Below are positions 7,959-16,403 of a stretch of DNA of 33,182 bases, in pieces. The stretch is from positions 1-33,182 of the forward strand of contig NZ_KI271302.1 in NCBI RefSeq assembly GCF_000469385.1. The letters run 5' to 3'. The translations under genes were made by a program, and so were the position numbers. The notes below the pieces were generated by a model that saw only the letters and a list, made by a program, of their open reading frames with translations, was not told where the DNA came from and made no database searches. The DNA is from Leptotrichia sp. oral taxon 879 str. F0557 (GTDB lineage Bacteria > Fusobacteriota > Fusobacteriia > Fusobacteriales > Leptotrichiaceae). Each line of letters starts with the position of its first letter. The first letter of the stretch is position 1.

Positions 7959-8570
7959 TCAGTTTTTTCTTATTCCCATATTTATAAATTTTTTTACACT
8001 TTCTTCTTTTACATAAAAAAATTCTTTTATAGATTTTTCTTCAAAAGCAGTATAATCTTTTTCCAGCTCTTTTACAGCTAGCCTTAAAATTTCTCCTTTT
8101 CTGACTCTTTGAGAAATTCCATAAAATGCACGTTCTAAAAAATCTATATTTTTATAATTAGACATTACTTTTTCACTTTCAATCCATTTAAATGTTCCTG
8201 CAAATTTTTTTGGAAAAAAACTCTGACTTTCAGATATATTATACAGTATCTTCTTTTCAATATTATTAATATTTTCATTGAATAGCCTATCAAAATTTTT
8301 GGCTAAAAAATGGTCAATAAACATATCCGATACAATTCCTTTAAAAATACCAAATTTTTCCACAAGTAATTCATTCAAAAAATTCTCATTCCTGTCAGAA
8401 ATCCCATCAATTATCCGATGCAAGACAATTCCCTCTTTCAATTCTTCAGGAAGCTCTATTTTATCAACTAACCCCTTATAAAAATCACCTGCAAAATTTC
8501 CATATAATGTCTTTTTATTTTCCTGCTCATCAATTTCGAGCGAAATTAGTGAATGTGCTAAAAAATTCAT
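7959..8570 (-). CDS. acpH: Acyl carrier protein phosphodiesterase-like protein (AcpH family)
   Basis: The 203-residue protein starts MNFLAHSLISLEID and keeps the AcpH landmarks: GNFAGDFYKGL (about 24-34), a leucine-rich helix leading to HRIIDGISD (about 51-59), DMFIDHFLAKNF (about 83-94) and a C-terminal helical half with YKNIDFLERAFYGISQR. E. coli AcpH is about 193 residues. The family removes the 4'-phosphopantetheine arm from acyl carrier protein using metal-bound His/Asp residues; activity here is inferred. It is the first gene of a two-gene unit with the exported protein. An 18-bp perfect palindrome lies 20 bases before the ATG. The ribosome site is poor (GGGAAAGAGAAAAG). Confidence 0.85.
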   Translation of the reverse strand: MNFLAHSLISLEIDEQENKKTLYGNFAGDFYKGLVDKIELPEELKEGIVLHRIIDGISDRNENFLNELLVEKFGIFKGIVSDMFIDHFLAKNFDRLFNENINNIEKKILYNISESQSFFPKKFAGTFKWIESEKVMSNYKNIDFLERAFYGISQRVRKGEILRLAVKELEKDYTAFEEKSIKEFFYVKEESVKKFINMGIRKN

Positions 8571-8589
8571 AATCTTTTCTCTTTCCCAC

Positions 8590-8607
8590 TTTAGTTTTAA
8601 AACTAAA
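8590..8607. promoter_or_regulatory. 18-bp perfect palindrome upstream of acpH
   Basis: TTTAGTTTTAAAACTAAA is self-complementary and lies 20 bases upstream of the acpH ATG, overlapping the expected 5' leader. It could be an operator or a short hairpin. In AT-rich DNA a chance palindrome is possible. Confidence 0.35.
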
Positions 8608-8832
8608 CAAGATTAAACTACGAAAATTAAATACATTTAGAATTTCTCCTACTTTTTCATTTAATTTCAAAAATAATTCGATCTAGTAATTTCATACTAA
8701 AGCCCTTTAAATAATAAAGTTATTATAAACTTTTCCAACTAAATGATATAAATCTAATATTTTCAAATAATTAAAATATGATTTTCATTTTTTAAAATAA
8801 ACTAATCCGTCAGCTTTAAAAAATTCCATTGA

Positions 8833-9591
8833 TTATTTCTCATCTAGTTCATCAGCAAATCTGAATCCTTGACTTTCCAAGTCCTGTTTTGATGTATTAT
8901 AGAAATTTTCGTAGATTCTTACAATCATTTCCTTGTATGACGGTAATTGCGGTGTTCCATTTTCTTCACGCCAAGCCACTGTATCTTTTTCGTGAAATTC
9001 CACTCCTTCTTCTACTTTTTTCGCATCATAGGTATCCTCAAATACAAATGTATCTAACGGAACTCTTGGTTTTACTCTAGTTAATTTTCTTTCCACAGGC
9101 ACTCCAAGCGTACTTCCTACTATTGGGAATACATATTCTGGTAATCCAAGCATTTTTATAAATTCTTTTGTTTCTTTTCTAATTGCTCCAATTACAGTGC
9201 TTCCATATCCAAGAGCAAGAGCTGCCGTCTGCAAGGCATTTACAACAATTCCCGCATCTACTGCACCAACTAGAATTCCATCCGCAGATTTTGGAGCGAT
9301 ATTTCTCTTGCCAAGAGAATCTGATGCATAAACTCCACGGTGAAAATCAACCAATACAAATACAAAAGCGTCAGCCTGTGCAATATGCTTCTGTCCTCCA
9401 CAAAGTTCTGCAATTTTTGCCAATTTTTCCTTATCTCTTACAACAATCAATGAAGTTTGCTGTCCATTAACTGAATTCGCAGCTCTTTGAGCTGTTGCAA
9501 GTATTGTCTTCAAATCTTCTTCTTTTATCTTTTCCCCTGTAAATTCCCTTACAGAACGTCTATTTTGCAATTGTTTTATCAATTCATTCAT
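8833..9591 (-). CDS. Nitroreductase-family NAD(P)H-dependent flavin oxidoreductase
   Basis: The 252-residue protein matches the NfsA/FRP/NfrA branch of FMN-dependent nitroreductases. RRSVREFTGEKI (12-23) binds the FMN phosphate, AANSVNGQQTSLIVV (about 37-51) is the second FMN segment, and VDAGIVVNALQTAALALGYG then IGAIR (about 111-141) forms the dimer core. GLPEYVFPIVGSTLGVP with KPRVPLD (about 150-180) is the branch-specific region before a C-terminal helical extension. Family members reduce nitro compounds, quinones, flavins or disulfides with NAD(P)H; the physiological substrate is not predictable. It has its own promoter (9628-9656) and ribosome site (GGGAAG). No strong terminator follows, only an AT-only inverted repeat near 8790-8826. 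Confidence 0.9.
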   Translation of the reverse strand: MNELIKQLQNRRSVREFTGEKIKEEDLKTILATAQRAANSVNGQQTSLIVVRDKEKLAKIAELCGGQKHIAQADAFVFVLVDFHRGVYASDSLGKRNIAPKSADGILVGAVDAGIVVNALQTAALALGYGSTVIGAIRKETKEFIKMLGLPEYVFPIVGSTLGVPVERKLTRVKPRVPLDTFVFEDTYDAKKVEEGVEFHEKDTVAWREENGTPQLPSYKEMIVRIYENFYNTSKQDLESQGFRFADELDEK

Positions 9592-9627
9592 TCAAATCAC
9601 TTCCCTTTTTTTAAGTTTATTTAATTA

Positions 9628-9656
9628 ATGTTATCACATTATATTTGTATTGTCAA
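9628..9656 (-). promoter_or_regulatory. Promoter of the nitroreductase gene
   Basis: On the minus strand, -35 TTGACA (9651-9656), a 17-base spacer and -10 TAACAT (9628-9633) lie 37 bases before the start codon. Confidence 0.7.
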
Positions 9657-9776
9657 ACTATAACAAAGTCATTAAAAAATTATAACTATTAAGTCTATAT
9701 TCTAGTATTACCCACTTTTATCAGTTCAGCATAAATAATACTATTTCCCATTCAAGTAACAGAAATCAGAAAATCC

Positions 9777-9851
9777 ATGGAATTAGAGTCTTTTTTAGAA
9801 GATTATACTATTATACAATCTATGTGGCTGTTAAAATATTCTTTTAATTAA
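9777..9851 (+). pseudogene. Possible remnant of an IS3-family transposase (OrfB fragment)
   Basis: A 24-codon plus-strand reading frame gives MELESFLEDYTIIQSM followed by unrelated residues and a stop. In IS3-family OrfB transposases the segment before the last catalytic Glu usually reads like xxxFLKExxIIQSMSRKG, so the first 16 codons resemble that region and break off right after QSM. There is no ribosome site, and no terminal repeats are visible. Sixteen residues are too few for certainty. Confidence 0.22.
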
Positions 9852-9986
9852 ATTTAATCATTAAGTATCCGTCTTAAAGACTTTTATAATTTTATTTATA
9901 AGTATTATGATTAATAATAGTTTTTTCTATTTTTGAAATGGGATTTAGTATTATATAATTATCAAACAGGTTAACAGAATATAACT

Positions 9987-10013
9987 TAAAAAACTGCTTC
10001 ATAATGAAGCAGT
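9987..10013 (-). terminator. Terminator of glgP
   Basis: A perfect stem (ACTGCTTC and GAAGCAGT) with loop ATAAT is followed by a run of six T's on the minus strand, 86 bases past the glgP stop codon. Confidence 0.9.
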
Positions 10014-10099
10014 CCTTATTTTCCAGCCTGTCTAAATTTTTTCAGAATTAATTTTACTTCAGTATTGGTAATTCTAGAACTGTTTTTTACATAAGAAAA

Positions 10100-12565
10100 T
10101 TAATCTTCTATATAGTCATGAACTTCAACTGGCTCAATATTCCAAATTTCTTTTGCATATTCGGCAATTGTTCTGTCTGAACTGAATTTACCTGCATTTG
10201 CAATATTTTTAAGAGCTTTTCTAGTCCATTCTCTTTTATCTTTGAAGGCATTTTGAAGTCTATCTTGAGCTTCTCTGTACGATGCGAAATCTTTTAATAG
10301 GAAATACACATCTGGACGAGAACCATCTACTCCGTATAATAATGAATTTTGTAGTTCTCTGAAGATTCCTGTATGATTATCGTTATAAGTTCCATCACCT
10401 AACTGATCCACAACTTTTTTAAGTCCTTCTACGCTGTTATATTCGTCAAATGGATTGTACCCTCCATGTGCTTGATAATTTTCAACTTCCTGTGCAGAAA
10501 GTCCAAAGATAAAGGCATTGTCAAGTCCAACTTCTTCAACAATTTCCACATTTGCCCCGTCCATTGTTCCAATAGTTAATGCACCGTTTAGCATAAATTT
10601 CATATTACCAGTTCCAGATGCTTCCTTACTTGCTGTAGAAATTTGTTCTGATACATCTGCTGAAGGGAATATTTTTTCTGCAAGTGAAACTCTATAGTTT
10701 TCAAGGAACACAACTTTGATTTTTCCGTTAATGTCGCTATCGTTATTTACTTTTTCTGCAACGGTATTAATTAATTTGATAATTCCTTTTGCACGTCTAT
10801 ATCCAGCAGCTGATTTTGCTCCAAAGACAAATGTTCTTGGCTCAATATCTAGATATGGATTTTCTTTTAATCTGTTGTACAGGTCCATAATATGAAGTAC
10901 ATTTAAAAGCTGTCTTTTATATTCGTGTAATCTCTTAACTTGAATATCAAAGATAGAATGAGGATTTACTTCGATTCCTGTTGTATCTTTTATATATTTA
11001 GCCAATTTTTCCTTATTGTGTAGCTTAATTTCAGCAATTCTGTTTAAAACATTGTCATCATCTAAGTATTGCTCCAATTTTTTTAGTTCATACAAGTCTG
11101 TAATCCACTTGTCTCCAATTAATTCTGTAATTAATGCAGCTAATTCTGGATTTGCTTTTAATAGCCATCTTCTTTGAGTAATTCCATTTGTTTTGTTTAG
11201 GAATTTTTCAGGATATAATTCATTCCATTCTTTTAATTCACTATTTTTAAGAATTTCTGTATGCAATGCCGCAACTCCGTTTACTTTGTGCGATCCTACG
11301 ATGGCAAGCCATGCCATTCTAACTTGTCCATCTCCAATGATTGACATTTTGTTGATTCTTTCCCAATCCCCTGGATATTTTTGCTGTAATTCTGCGACAA
11401 ATCTTCTATTGATTTCTTCGATAATTTGATAAATTCTTGGAAGTAATGGCTGAAATAATGAAATATCCCATTTTTCCAATGCTTCTGATAAAATTGTATG
11501 GTTTGTGTATGCAAATACATTTTTACAAATGTTCCAAGATTCATCCCATCCTAATTTTTCCTTATCCAAGAAAATTCTCATTAATTCAGGAATTGCAACA
11601 ACTGGATGTGTATCATTTAGCTGAATTGCCACTTTTTCTGCAAATTTTGAAAAATCATTTCCAAAAACTGATTTGTATCTTCTGATAATGTCCTGTAATG
11701 ACGCTGATGTAAAGAAGAACTGCTGTTTTAACCTTAATTGTTTTCCATCTTTTTCAGTATCATTTGGATACAATACTCTTGAAATATCTTCAGCTTGAAC
11801 TGCTTTTGCAGAAGCCTGTAAATAAGTTTGATCATTGAATAATTTTAAGTCAAATCCTTCAGGTGATCTTGCTTCCCATAATCTCAATGTATTTACAGTA
11901 TCGTTTCCATAACCAATAACTGGCACATCATAAGGTACGGCGTGAACTGTTTCGGTATTTACTCGTTTAAAGTATTCTTTCCCAAATTCATCACGATGAA
12001 CTTCAATTTGCCCGCCAAATTTTATTTCAAATACTCTGTCCATTCTTTTTATTGACCAAGGATCTCCGTATTTTGTCCAGTCATCTGGATATTCCATTTG
12101 GAACCCATTTTCGATTTTTTGCTCAAACATTCCGTATTTGTATCTAAGTCCATATCCATGTCCTGGTAATGCCAATGTTGCAAGCGAATCTAGAAAACAT
12201 GCAGCAAGTCTTCCAAGCCCTCCATTTCCAAGTCCTGCATCCATCTCACGGTCTTCAATTTTGTTAATATCTACGCCTAATTCATTCAATGTTTCTTTTA
12301 TAACGTCATTAATTTGCAAATTAATCAGATTATTCCCCAAAAATCTTCCCATTAGGAATTCTGCTGAAAAATAGTACGTTTGTTTTACCTGTTTTTTAGC
12401 ATAAGTTTTTTTAGTATTGTACCATTTTTCCATTGCGTAATCCAAAGCTACTTTTGAAATTGCATTATATAACTCAAATTCATGAGCTTCTTCAAGAGTT
12501 TTTCCATATTGCCTTCTCAGTTCCCTAAGAATATTGTCCTTTAATTCAGCTTTATCAATTTTCAT
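10100..12565 (-). CDS. glgP: Glycogen/starch/maltodextrin phosphorylase
   Basis: This cytoplasmic enzyme uses phosphate to release glucose-1-phosphate from the ends of alpha-1,4-glucans. The protein is full length for family GT35. It shows GLGNGGLGRLAACFLDS (about 115-131), the active-site block VAIQLNDTHPVVAIPELMR and RRWLLKANPEL. The pyridoxal-phosphate signature EASGTGNMKFMLNG then TIGTMDGANVEI places the cofactor lysine at about K656. I place the start at the ATG at 12565 (821 residues): AGGAGG lies 4 bases before it. An in-frame ATG 27 bases further upstream would put that ribosome site inside the coding region, and it lies only a few bases past the -10 box. It has its own promoter and terminator, so it appears monocistronic. 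Whether glycogen or maltodextrin is the main substrate cannot be decided here. Confidence 0.96.
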   Translation of the reverse strand: MKIDKAELKDNILRELRRQYGKTLEEAHEFELYNAISKVALDYAMEKWYNTKKTYAKKQVKQTYYFSAEFLMGRFLGNNLINLQINDVIKETLNELGVDINKIEDREMDAGLGNGGLGRLAACFLDSLATLALPGHGYGLRYKYGMFEQKIENGFQMEYPDDWTKYGDPWSIKRMDRVFEIKFGGQIEVHRDEFGKEYFKRVNTETVHAVPYDVPVIGYGNDTVNTLRLWEARSPEGFDLKLFNDQTYLQASAKAVQAEDISRVLYPNDTEKDGKQLRLKQQFFFTSASLQDIIRRYKSVFGNDFSKFAEKVAIQLNDTHPVVAIPELMRIFLDKEKLGWDESWNICKNVFAYTNHTILSEALEKWDISLFQPLLPRIYQIIEEINRRFVAELQQKYPGDWERINKMSIIGDGQVRMAWLAIVGSHKVNGVAALHTEILKNSELKEWNELYPEKFLNKTNGITQRRWLLKANPELAALITELIGDKWITDLYELKKLEQYLDDDNVLNRIAEIKLHNKEKLAKYIKDTTGIEVNPHSIFDIQVKRLHEYKRQLLNVLHIMDLYNRLKENPYLDIEPRTFVFGAKSAAGYRRAKGIIKLINTVAEKVNNDSDINGKIKVVFLENYRVSLAEKIFPSADVSEQISTASKEASGTGNMKFMLNGALTIGTMDGANVEIVEEVGLDNAFIFGLSAQEVENYQAHGGYNPFDEYNSVEGLKKVVDQLGDGTYNDNHTGIFRELQNSLLYGVDGSRPDVYFLLKDFASYREAQDRLQNAFKDKREWTRKALKNIANAGKFSSDRTIAEYAKEIWNIEPVEVHDYIED

Positions 12566-12595
12566 ATTTCCTCCTAAATATTTTATTTTCACTTC

Positions 12596-12624
12596 ACTTT
12601 ACCACTTTTTCAGCATTATTTCAA
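12596..12624 (-). promoter_or_regulatory. Promoter of glgP
   Basis: On the minus strand, -35 TTGAAA (12619-12624), a 17-base spacer and -10 TAAAGT (12596-12601) lie 30 bases before the chosen ATG. The position of the -10 argues against a start at 12592. Confidence 0.65.
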
Positions 12625-12691
12625 TACTTTTTGTTAAAATTAATATCATTTATCCATTATCTTAATTTTGTATAATGAAATATTCTAAAAT

Positions 12692-14473
12692 CTATCTCAT
12701 CGGAGCAACTGCTGTCAATTCCCATTTGTGAATTCCTTCATCTTTTTTTGATGAATCATATCCAATGTAAACATTTTTTAATCTTTTATTTACTGGATAA
12801 AGTTTATATCTGTACATTAACGGAACTTCTACGGCTTGTCCAATATAGTATTTTTGCCAGTTTTTATATGCTTCTACTTTATAATTTGGAACTGTTAATG
12901 ATTTTTCTCCCAAAATTTCATCTATTAATCTATCATTTTCCTCCGATACAAAACGAGAAAGGTTAAGCTGGGATTTTCTTCCTGCTGAACCAGTTGGATC
13001 TAGACTTGTTCCAACTCCCCATGCTCCAAAGAATACATCTATGTCTTTAGAATCTCCTTGCACTTTTTCGTAAAAATTCTGAAAAGCTAGCAATCTTCCT
13101 GATGTAAGAACAGCTTTTATCCCTATTTTTTTCCAACTTTGAATATAGTTTTGAGCAAGTGGTTCTGCTACATCGCCTCCTGCCATAAATGCCATCTTTA
13201 TTTCAAAAGGCTTTCCATTTTTATCTTCACGGATTCCATCTCCATTTACATCCTTGTATCCCGCTTCATCCAGCAGCTGTTTTGCTTTTTCAGGATTATA
13301 AGGATAACCTTGCAAGTCCTTTGGAAAATATTTCTTAAAAACAGGAGGAATTGATGAAGTTGCTTCCTGCCTTAACCCAAAATAAAACGCATGTGCTATT
13401 TCCTCAACATTTATCGCATACACAAGAGCTTGACGTAATCTTAAATCCGACATCTTGGCATTTGGATCTGTCACATTTTCTCCTTTTGCTTTGTCATAAT
13501 GCCCCAATTTAAAGGCCAAATACGAATAATACAAATCCTGCTGTCCTAATGTTTCTATATTTTTAAAATCCTTGTAATTATTGTAAAGAGAATCAGGCAT
13601 GCTAATTACAAAATCATATTTCCCAGCTTTTAATGCCGCCACTATAGATTGTGAATTTACTACTTGCACTATTGCCTTTTCAATTTTTGGCTTTCCTTTG
13701 TAATAATAAGGATTTGCTGTAAATTCTAGACTTTCTCCACGTGAAACTTTTGTTAAATTATACGGCCCCAATGTTACTGGTTTCATTCTAATTTTATCCG
13801 ATGAAATCAATTCTTTTATTGGAATTCCTTTTAAATAGTGCTTCGGTAGTGCATTTCCAACTAGTCCGTTTGCAACTGTATAAATGCTTTGTCCTAATTG
13901 TAAAAAAGAAATTTCCACCGTTTTATTATCTATTTTTTTTATACCTGAAATATTTGAGGCTTTCCCATCGTGATATTCCTTCATCCCAACAATTTTTTGA
14001 GTTTCTTCAGTATATCTCACACCTGTATAATCTTTATTTCCTATAATTTCATAAGGTAAAATGATGTCATCAACAGTTAGAGGCTGTCCGTCAGACCATT
14101 TTATGCCATCTTTTATTTTTATTGTAGCTTTTTTATTTTTTGCATCAACTCTAAGAGTGGCAGGTCCTTTGTCTGTTATTTCAAAATTTTCATCCACTTC
14201 AAATATACCCGAGCTTAAAAACATTGAAATAATCTCACCATCATAACCATCTGAATAGAATGTCTCATTAAAGACTCCAACCAATGGATCATCCTTTACT
14301 ATCGCCACTTGCAAAGTTCCGCCTTGCACTGCAGGCTCATTGTTTGATGTTTTTTCTGGAAATAGTGATAAATTTAGTTTTGCACCCGGCATTTCACTTC
14401 TCTTTTTACCAGGATTGCACGAAACTACGAATATCAATACAAGAAGCGTGATTAATAATTTCCATTTTTTCAT
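12692..14473 (-). CDS. oppA: Peptide ABC transporter substrate-binding lipoprotein (OppA/family 5)
   Basis: The 593-residue protein captures the substrate in the periplasm for the OppBCDF transporter. The signal peptide ends in a lipobox, VVSC, so Cys19 should be lipidated. The mature part is a family 5 solute-binding protein: DGIKWSDGQPLTVDDI, LGPYNLTKVSRGESLEFTAN, LRLRQALVYAINVEEIA and YNPEKAKQLLDEAGYKDVNG (a hallmark of the family). The C-terminal part, VPLMYRYKLYPVNKRLKNV, closes the fold. It is the last gene of the oppDFBCA cluster, 20 bases after oppC, with ribosome site AGGAG. The substrate is probably oligopeptide, but family 5 also includes nickel, heme and sugar binders. I see no strong terminator between it and glgP. 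Confidence 0.93.
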   Translation of the reverse strand: MKKWKLLITLLVLIFVVSCNPGKKRSEMPGAKLNLSLFPEKTSNNEPAVQGGTLQVAIVKDDPLVGVFNETFYSDGYDGEIISMFLSSGIFEVDENFEITDKGPATLRVDAKNKKATIKIKDGIKWSDGQPLTVDDIILPYEIIGNKDYTGVRYTEETQKIVGMKEYHDGKASNISGIKKIDNKTVEISFLQLGQSIYTVANGLVGNALPKHYLKGIPIKELISSDKIRMKPVTLGPYNLTKVSRGESLEFTANPYYYKGKPKIEKAIVQVVNSQSIVAALKAGKYDFVISMPDSLYNNYKDFKNIETLGQQDLYYSYLAFKLGHYDKAKGENVTDPNAKMSDLRLRQALVYAINVEEIAHAFYFGLRQEATSSIPPVFKKYFPKDLQGYPYNPEKAKQLLDEAGYKDVNGDGIREDKNGKPFEIKMAFMAGGDVAEPLAQNYIQSWKKIGIKAVLTSGRLLAFQNFYEKVQGDSKDIDVFFGAWGVGTSLDPTGSAGRKSQLNLSRFVSEENDRLIDEILGEKSLTVPNYKVEAYKNWQKYYIGQAVEVPLMYRYKLYPVNKRLKNVYIGYDSSKKDEGIHKWELTAVAPMR

Positions 14474-14493
14474 ACTGTTCTCCTTTTTTAGTT

Positions 14494-15426
14494 TTATCCT
14501 CTTCTCTGTTTTGCGTCAGCAGCCCTGTTTAAAGCCTGTCCGACATAATTAATACATAGCATCATAATTAAAATCAATATTGATGCTGGAAGCCAAATCC
14601 ATAATTTTGTTGACAATACTTCTGGATCTGCTGCATAACCAACCAAAGTCCCAAGGCTCGGAGTAGAAAGCGGTAATCCAAAGCCAAGAAAACTAAGCCC
14701 TGTTTCAATTCCAATATTTCCAGCAAATCCTAATGTCAATTCCACAATTATAATTGAACTCAAGTTAGGCAGTATTTCCCTGAAGATTATCGTAAAATCC
14801 TTTGTCCCCATAGTCTTTGAAGCCAAAATATAATCTTTCTGACTTTCAGCAAGTGCCTTACTTCTAATCAGCCTTGCTGCTCCAACCCAGTAAAATGCAC
14901 TCATTATCAGCACAAAAGTTGCTATAGTGTACTTTGGAACAATAGTAACAAACACAATAATGATCATAAGTGTAGGCAAAATCGTAATAAAATCGATAAC
15001 CCTCATAATTACATTATCCACCCATTTTCCATAATATCCTGCAATCAAACCAAAAAATATCCCAATTCCTGATGTCAAAATTGTTATTGTAAAACCAATA
15101 ATAATCGAGTTTCTAGCACCTAGTATCAGTTGCCCCAATATTGAACGCCCACCAGAATCAGAACCTAGCCAAAATCCCTCTTTCATAGGAATGGCATATT
15201 TATCTAGAAGGCTTATTTTCATAATTTCCTCCTGATTTGCAAAAAGCGATCCAATAAAAATTATTCCAAAAAGAATTACAAGAATAATAAGCGAAGCAAG
15301 TGCCAATTTATCTTTTAAAATCTCCCTCACAATAACACTAATTCCAGTCGGCTTGCTACTTTTCTTAATTTCATCAAAATTTTCTGCTTTTTCATTATTT
15401 TTCTTTAAAATTTCATTATTAGACAT
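14494..15426 (-). CDS. oppC: Peptide ABC transporter permease (OppC type)
   Basis: This 310-residue inner-membrane permease has a polar N-terminal tail (about 1-40), a first helix (ALASLIILVILFGIIFIGSL) and an OppC-type external loop that ends FWLGSDSGGRSILGQLILGAR. Five further helices follow, with the cytoplasmic EAA-like loop ILASKTMGTKDFTIIFREIL and then ETGLSFLGFGL, typical of the BPD_transp_1 domain that docks onto the ATPases. It ends NYVGQALNRAADAKQRRG. It lies 11 bases after oppB and 20 before oppA. Confidence 0.94.
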   Translation of the reverse strand: MSNNEILKKNNEKAENFDEIKKSSKPTGISVIVREILKDKLALASLIILVILFGIIFIGSLFANQEEIMKISLLDKYAIPMKEGFWLGSDSGGRSILGQLILGARNSIIIGFTITILTSGIGIFFGLIAGYYGKWVDNVIMRVIDFITILPTLMIIIVFVTIVPKYTIATFVLIMSAFYWVGAARLIRSKALAESQKDYILASKTMGTKDFTIIFREILPNLSSIIIVELTLGFAGNIGIETGLSFLGFGLPLSTPSLGTLVGYAADPEVLSTKLWIWLPASILILIMMLCINYVGQALNRAADAKQRRG

Positions 15427-15437
15427 TTTCTCACCAC

Positions 15438-16400
15438 CTACTCTATTCTAATTCTAGGATCAACAATGCTAAGAATAATATCTGAAAGCAAACTTCCAAG
15501 CAATGTTAAAAATCCAAACAGCAGTATTAATGCTGTAACAACGCTGTAATCCCGTGTTATAATTGAATTTACAAATAGTCCTCCCATTCCAGGATAACTG
15601 AATATTTTTTCAATAAAAATTGAACCTCCCAGAAGCCCTGTTATCGAATAACCAAAAAACGCCGCAATCGGTAAAATCGAATTTCTGAAAATATGTCTTG
15701 AATAAACTTTATTTTCAGGTACCCCCTTACTTTTCGCCGTTTTTACATAATCCAGATTCTTAGCGTCAATTACTTCATTTCTCAAATACTGCACAATCCA
15801 AGTTGTTCCCAGCAATGCATACGTAATTGCAGGCAATATGATGTGATAAATCCTATCCAAAATATGTCCCAAAGTACCAGTATTAAGTCCAGCCGTCACC
15901 GATCCAGTTGTCGGAAACCAGCCAAGCGTATATCCAAAAAACCAAATCATTATAAGCGAAAGCACAAAAGTTGGAATCGCATAGCTCACATAATTATAAA
16001 ATATGACAAATTTATCAAGAAATGAGTTCTGATAACGTCCAGCAAGCATTCCAAGCGGTATTGCAATACAATATGTCAAAATAAGGCTAAGCAGTGACAA
16101 AATAAACGTGTTTACTGCCCGTTCTCCAATAAGCGTCTTTACAGGGACATTATAAGTGTAGCTCATTCCCAAATTTCCAGAAACGGCATTTTTTAGCCAT
16201 CTTACATACTGAATATGCCAAGGATCCAGCAATCCTGCCTTTCTTCGCAACTCTTCAAGTGCCGCAGGATCAGTCTGTGGTGTAATCAGTCCTGTAAACG
16301 GATCTCCCGGCATAAGTTTTGCCAAAATAAAGATTAATAGGCTAAGTATAAATAGTTGCGGTATCATAACCAAAATTCTTCGTAAAACTGTTTTCCACAT
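15438..16400 (-). CDS. oppB: Peptide ABC transporter permease (OppB type)
   Basis: The 320-residue inner-membrane partner of OppC. It begins with the hallmark first helix VLRRILVMIPQLFILSLLIF then KLMPGDPFTG. It continues with GNLGMSYTYNVPV, six membrane segments in total, the EAA loop DYVKTAKSKGVPENKVYSRH and IFIEKIFSYPGMGGLFVNSI, ending LSIVDPRIRIE. Its start codon is 3 bases past the oppF stop, with the ribosome site GGGGGA inside the end of oppF, which suggests coupled translation. Confidence 0.95.
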   Translation of the reverse strand: MWKTVLRRILVMIPQLFILSLLIFILAKLMPGDPFTGLITPQTDPAALEELRRKAGLLDPWHIQYVRWLKNAVSGNLGMSYTYNVPVKTLIGERAVNTFILSLLSLILTYCIAIPLGMLAGRYQNSFLDKFVIFYNYVSYAIPTFVLSLIMIWFFGYTLGWFPTTGSVTAGLNTGTLGHILDRIYHIILPAITYALLGTTWIVQYLRNEVIDAKNLDYVKTAKSKGVPENKVYSRHIFRNSILPIAAFFGYSITGLLGGSIFIEKIFSYPGMGGLFVNSIITRDYSVVTALILLFGFLTLLGSLLSDIILSIVDPRIRIE

Positions 16401-16403
16401 TGA

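Larger units (their letters stand above)
9592..10099. other. 508-base non-coding gap between nitroreductase and glgP genes
   Basis: This is the largest gap in the window. It holds the nitroreductase promoter, a short plus-strand stretch that may be a transposase remnant (9777-9851) and the glgP terminator (9987-10013). Nothing else is recognisable; its length and composition fit decayed sequence. Confidence 0.55.

Noticed and set aside
10100-12592. Longer glgP starting at 12592
   Set aside because: The extra nine codons contain the ideal ribosome site of the ATG at 12565, and the upstream ATG is only a few bases from the -10 box.
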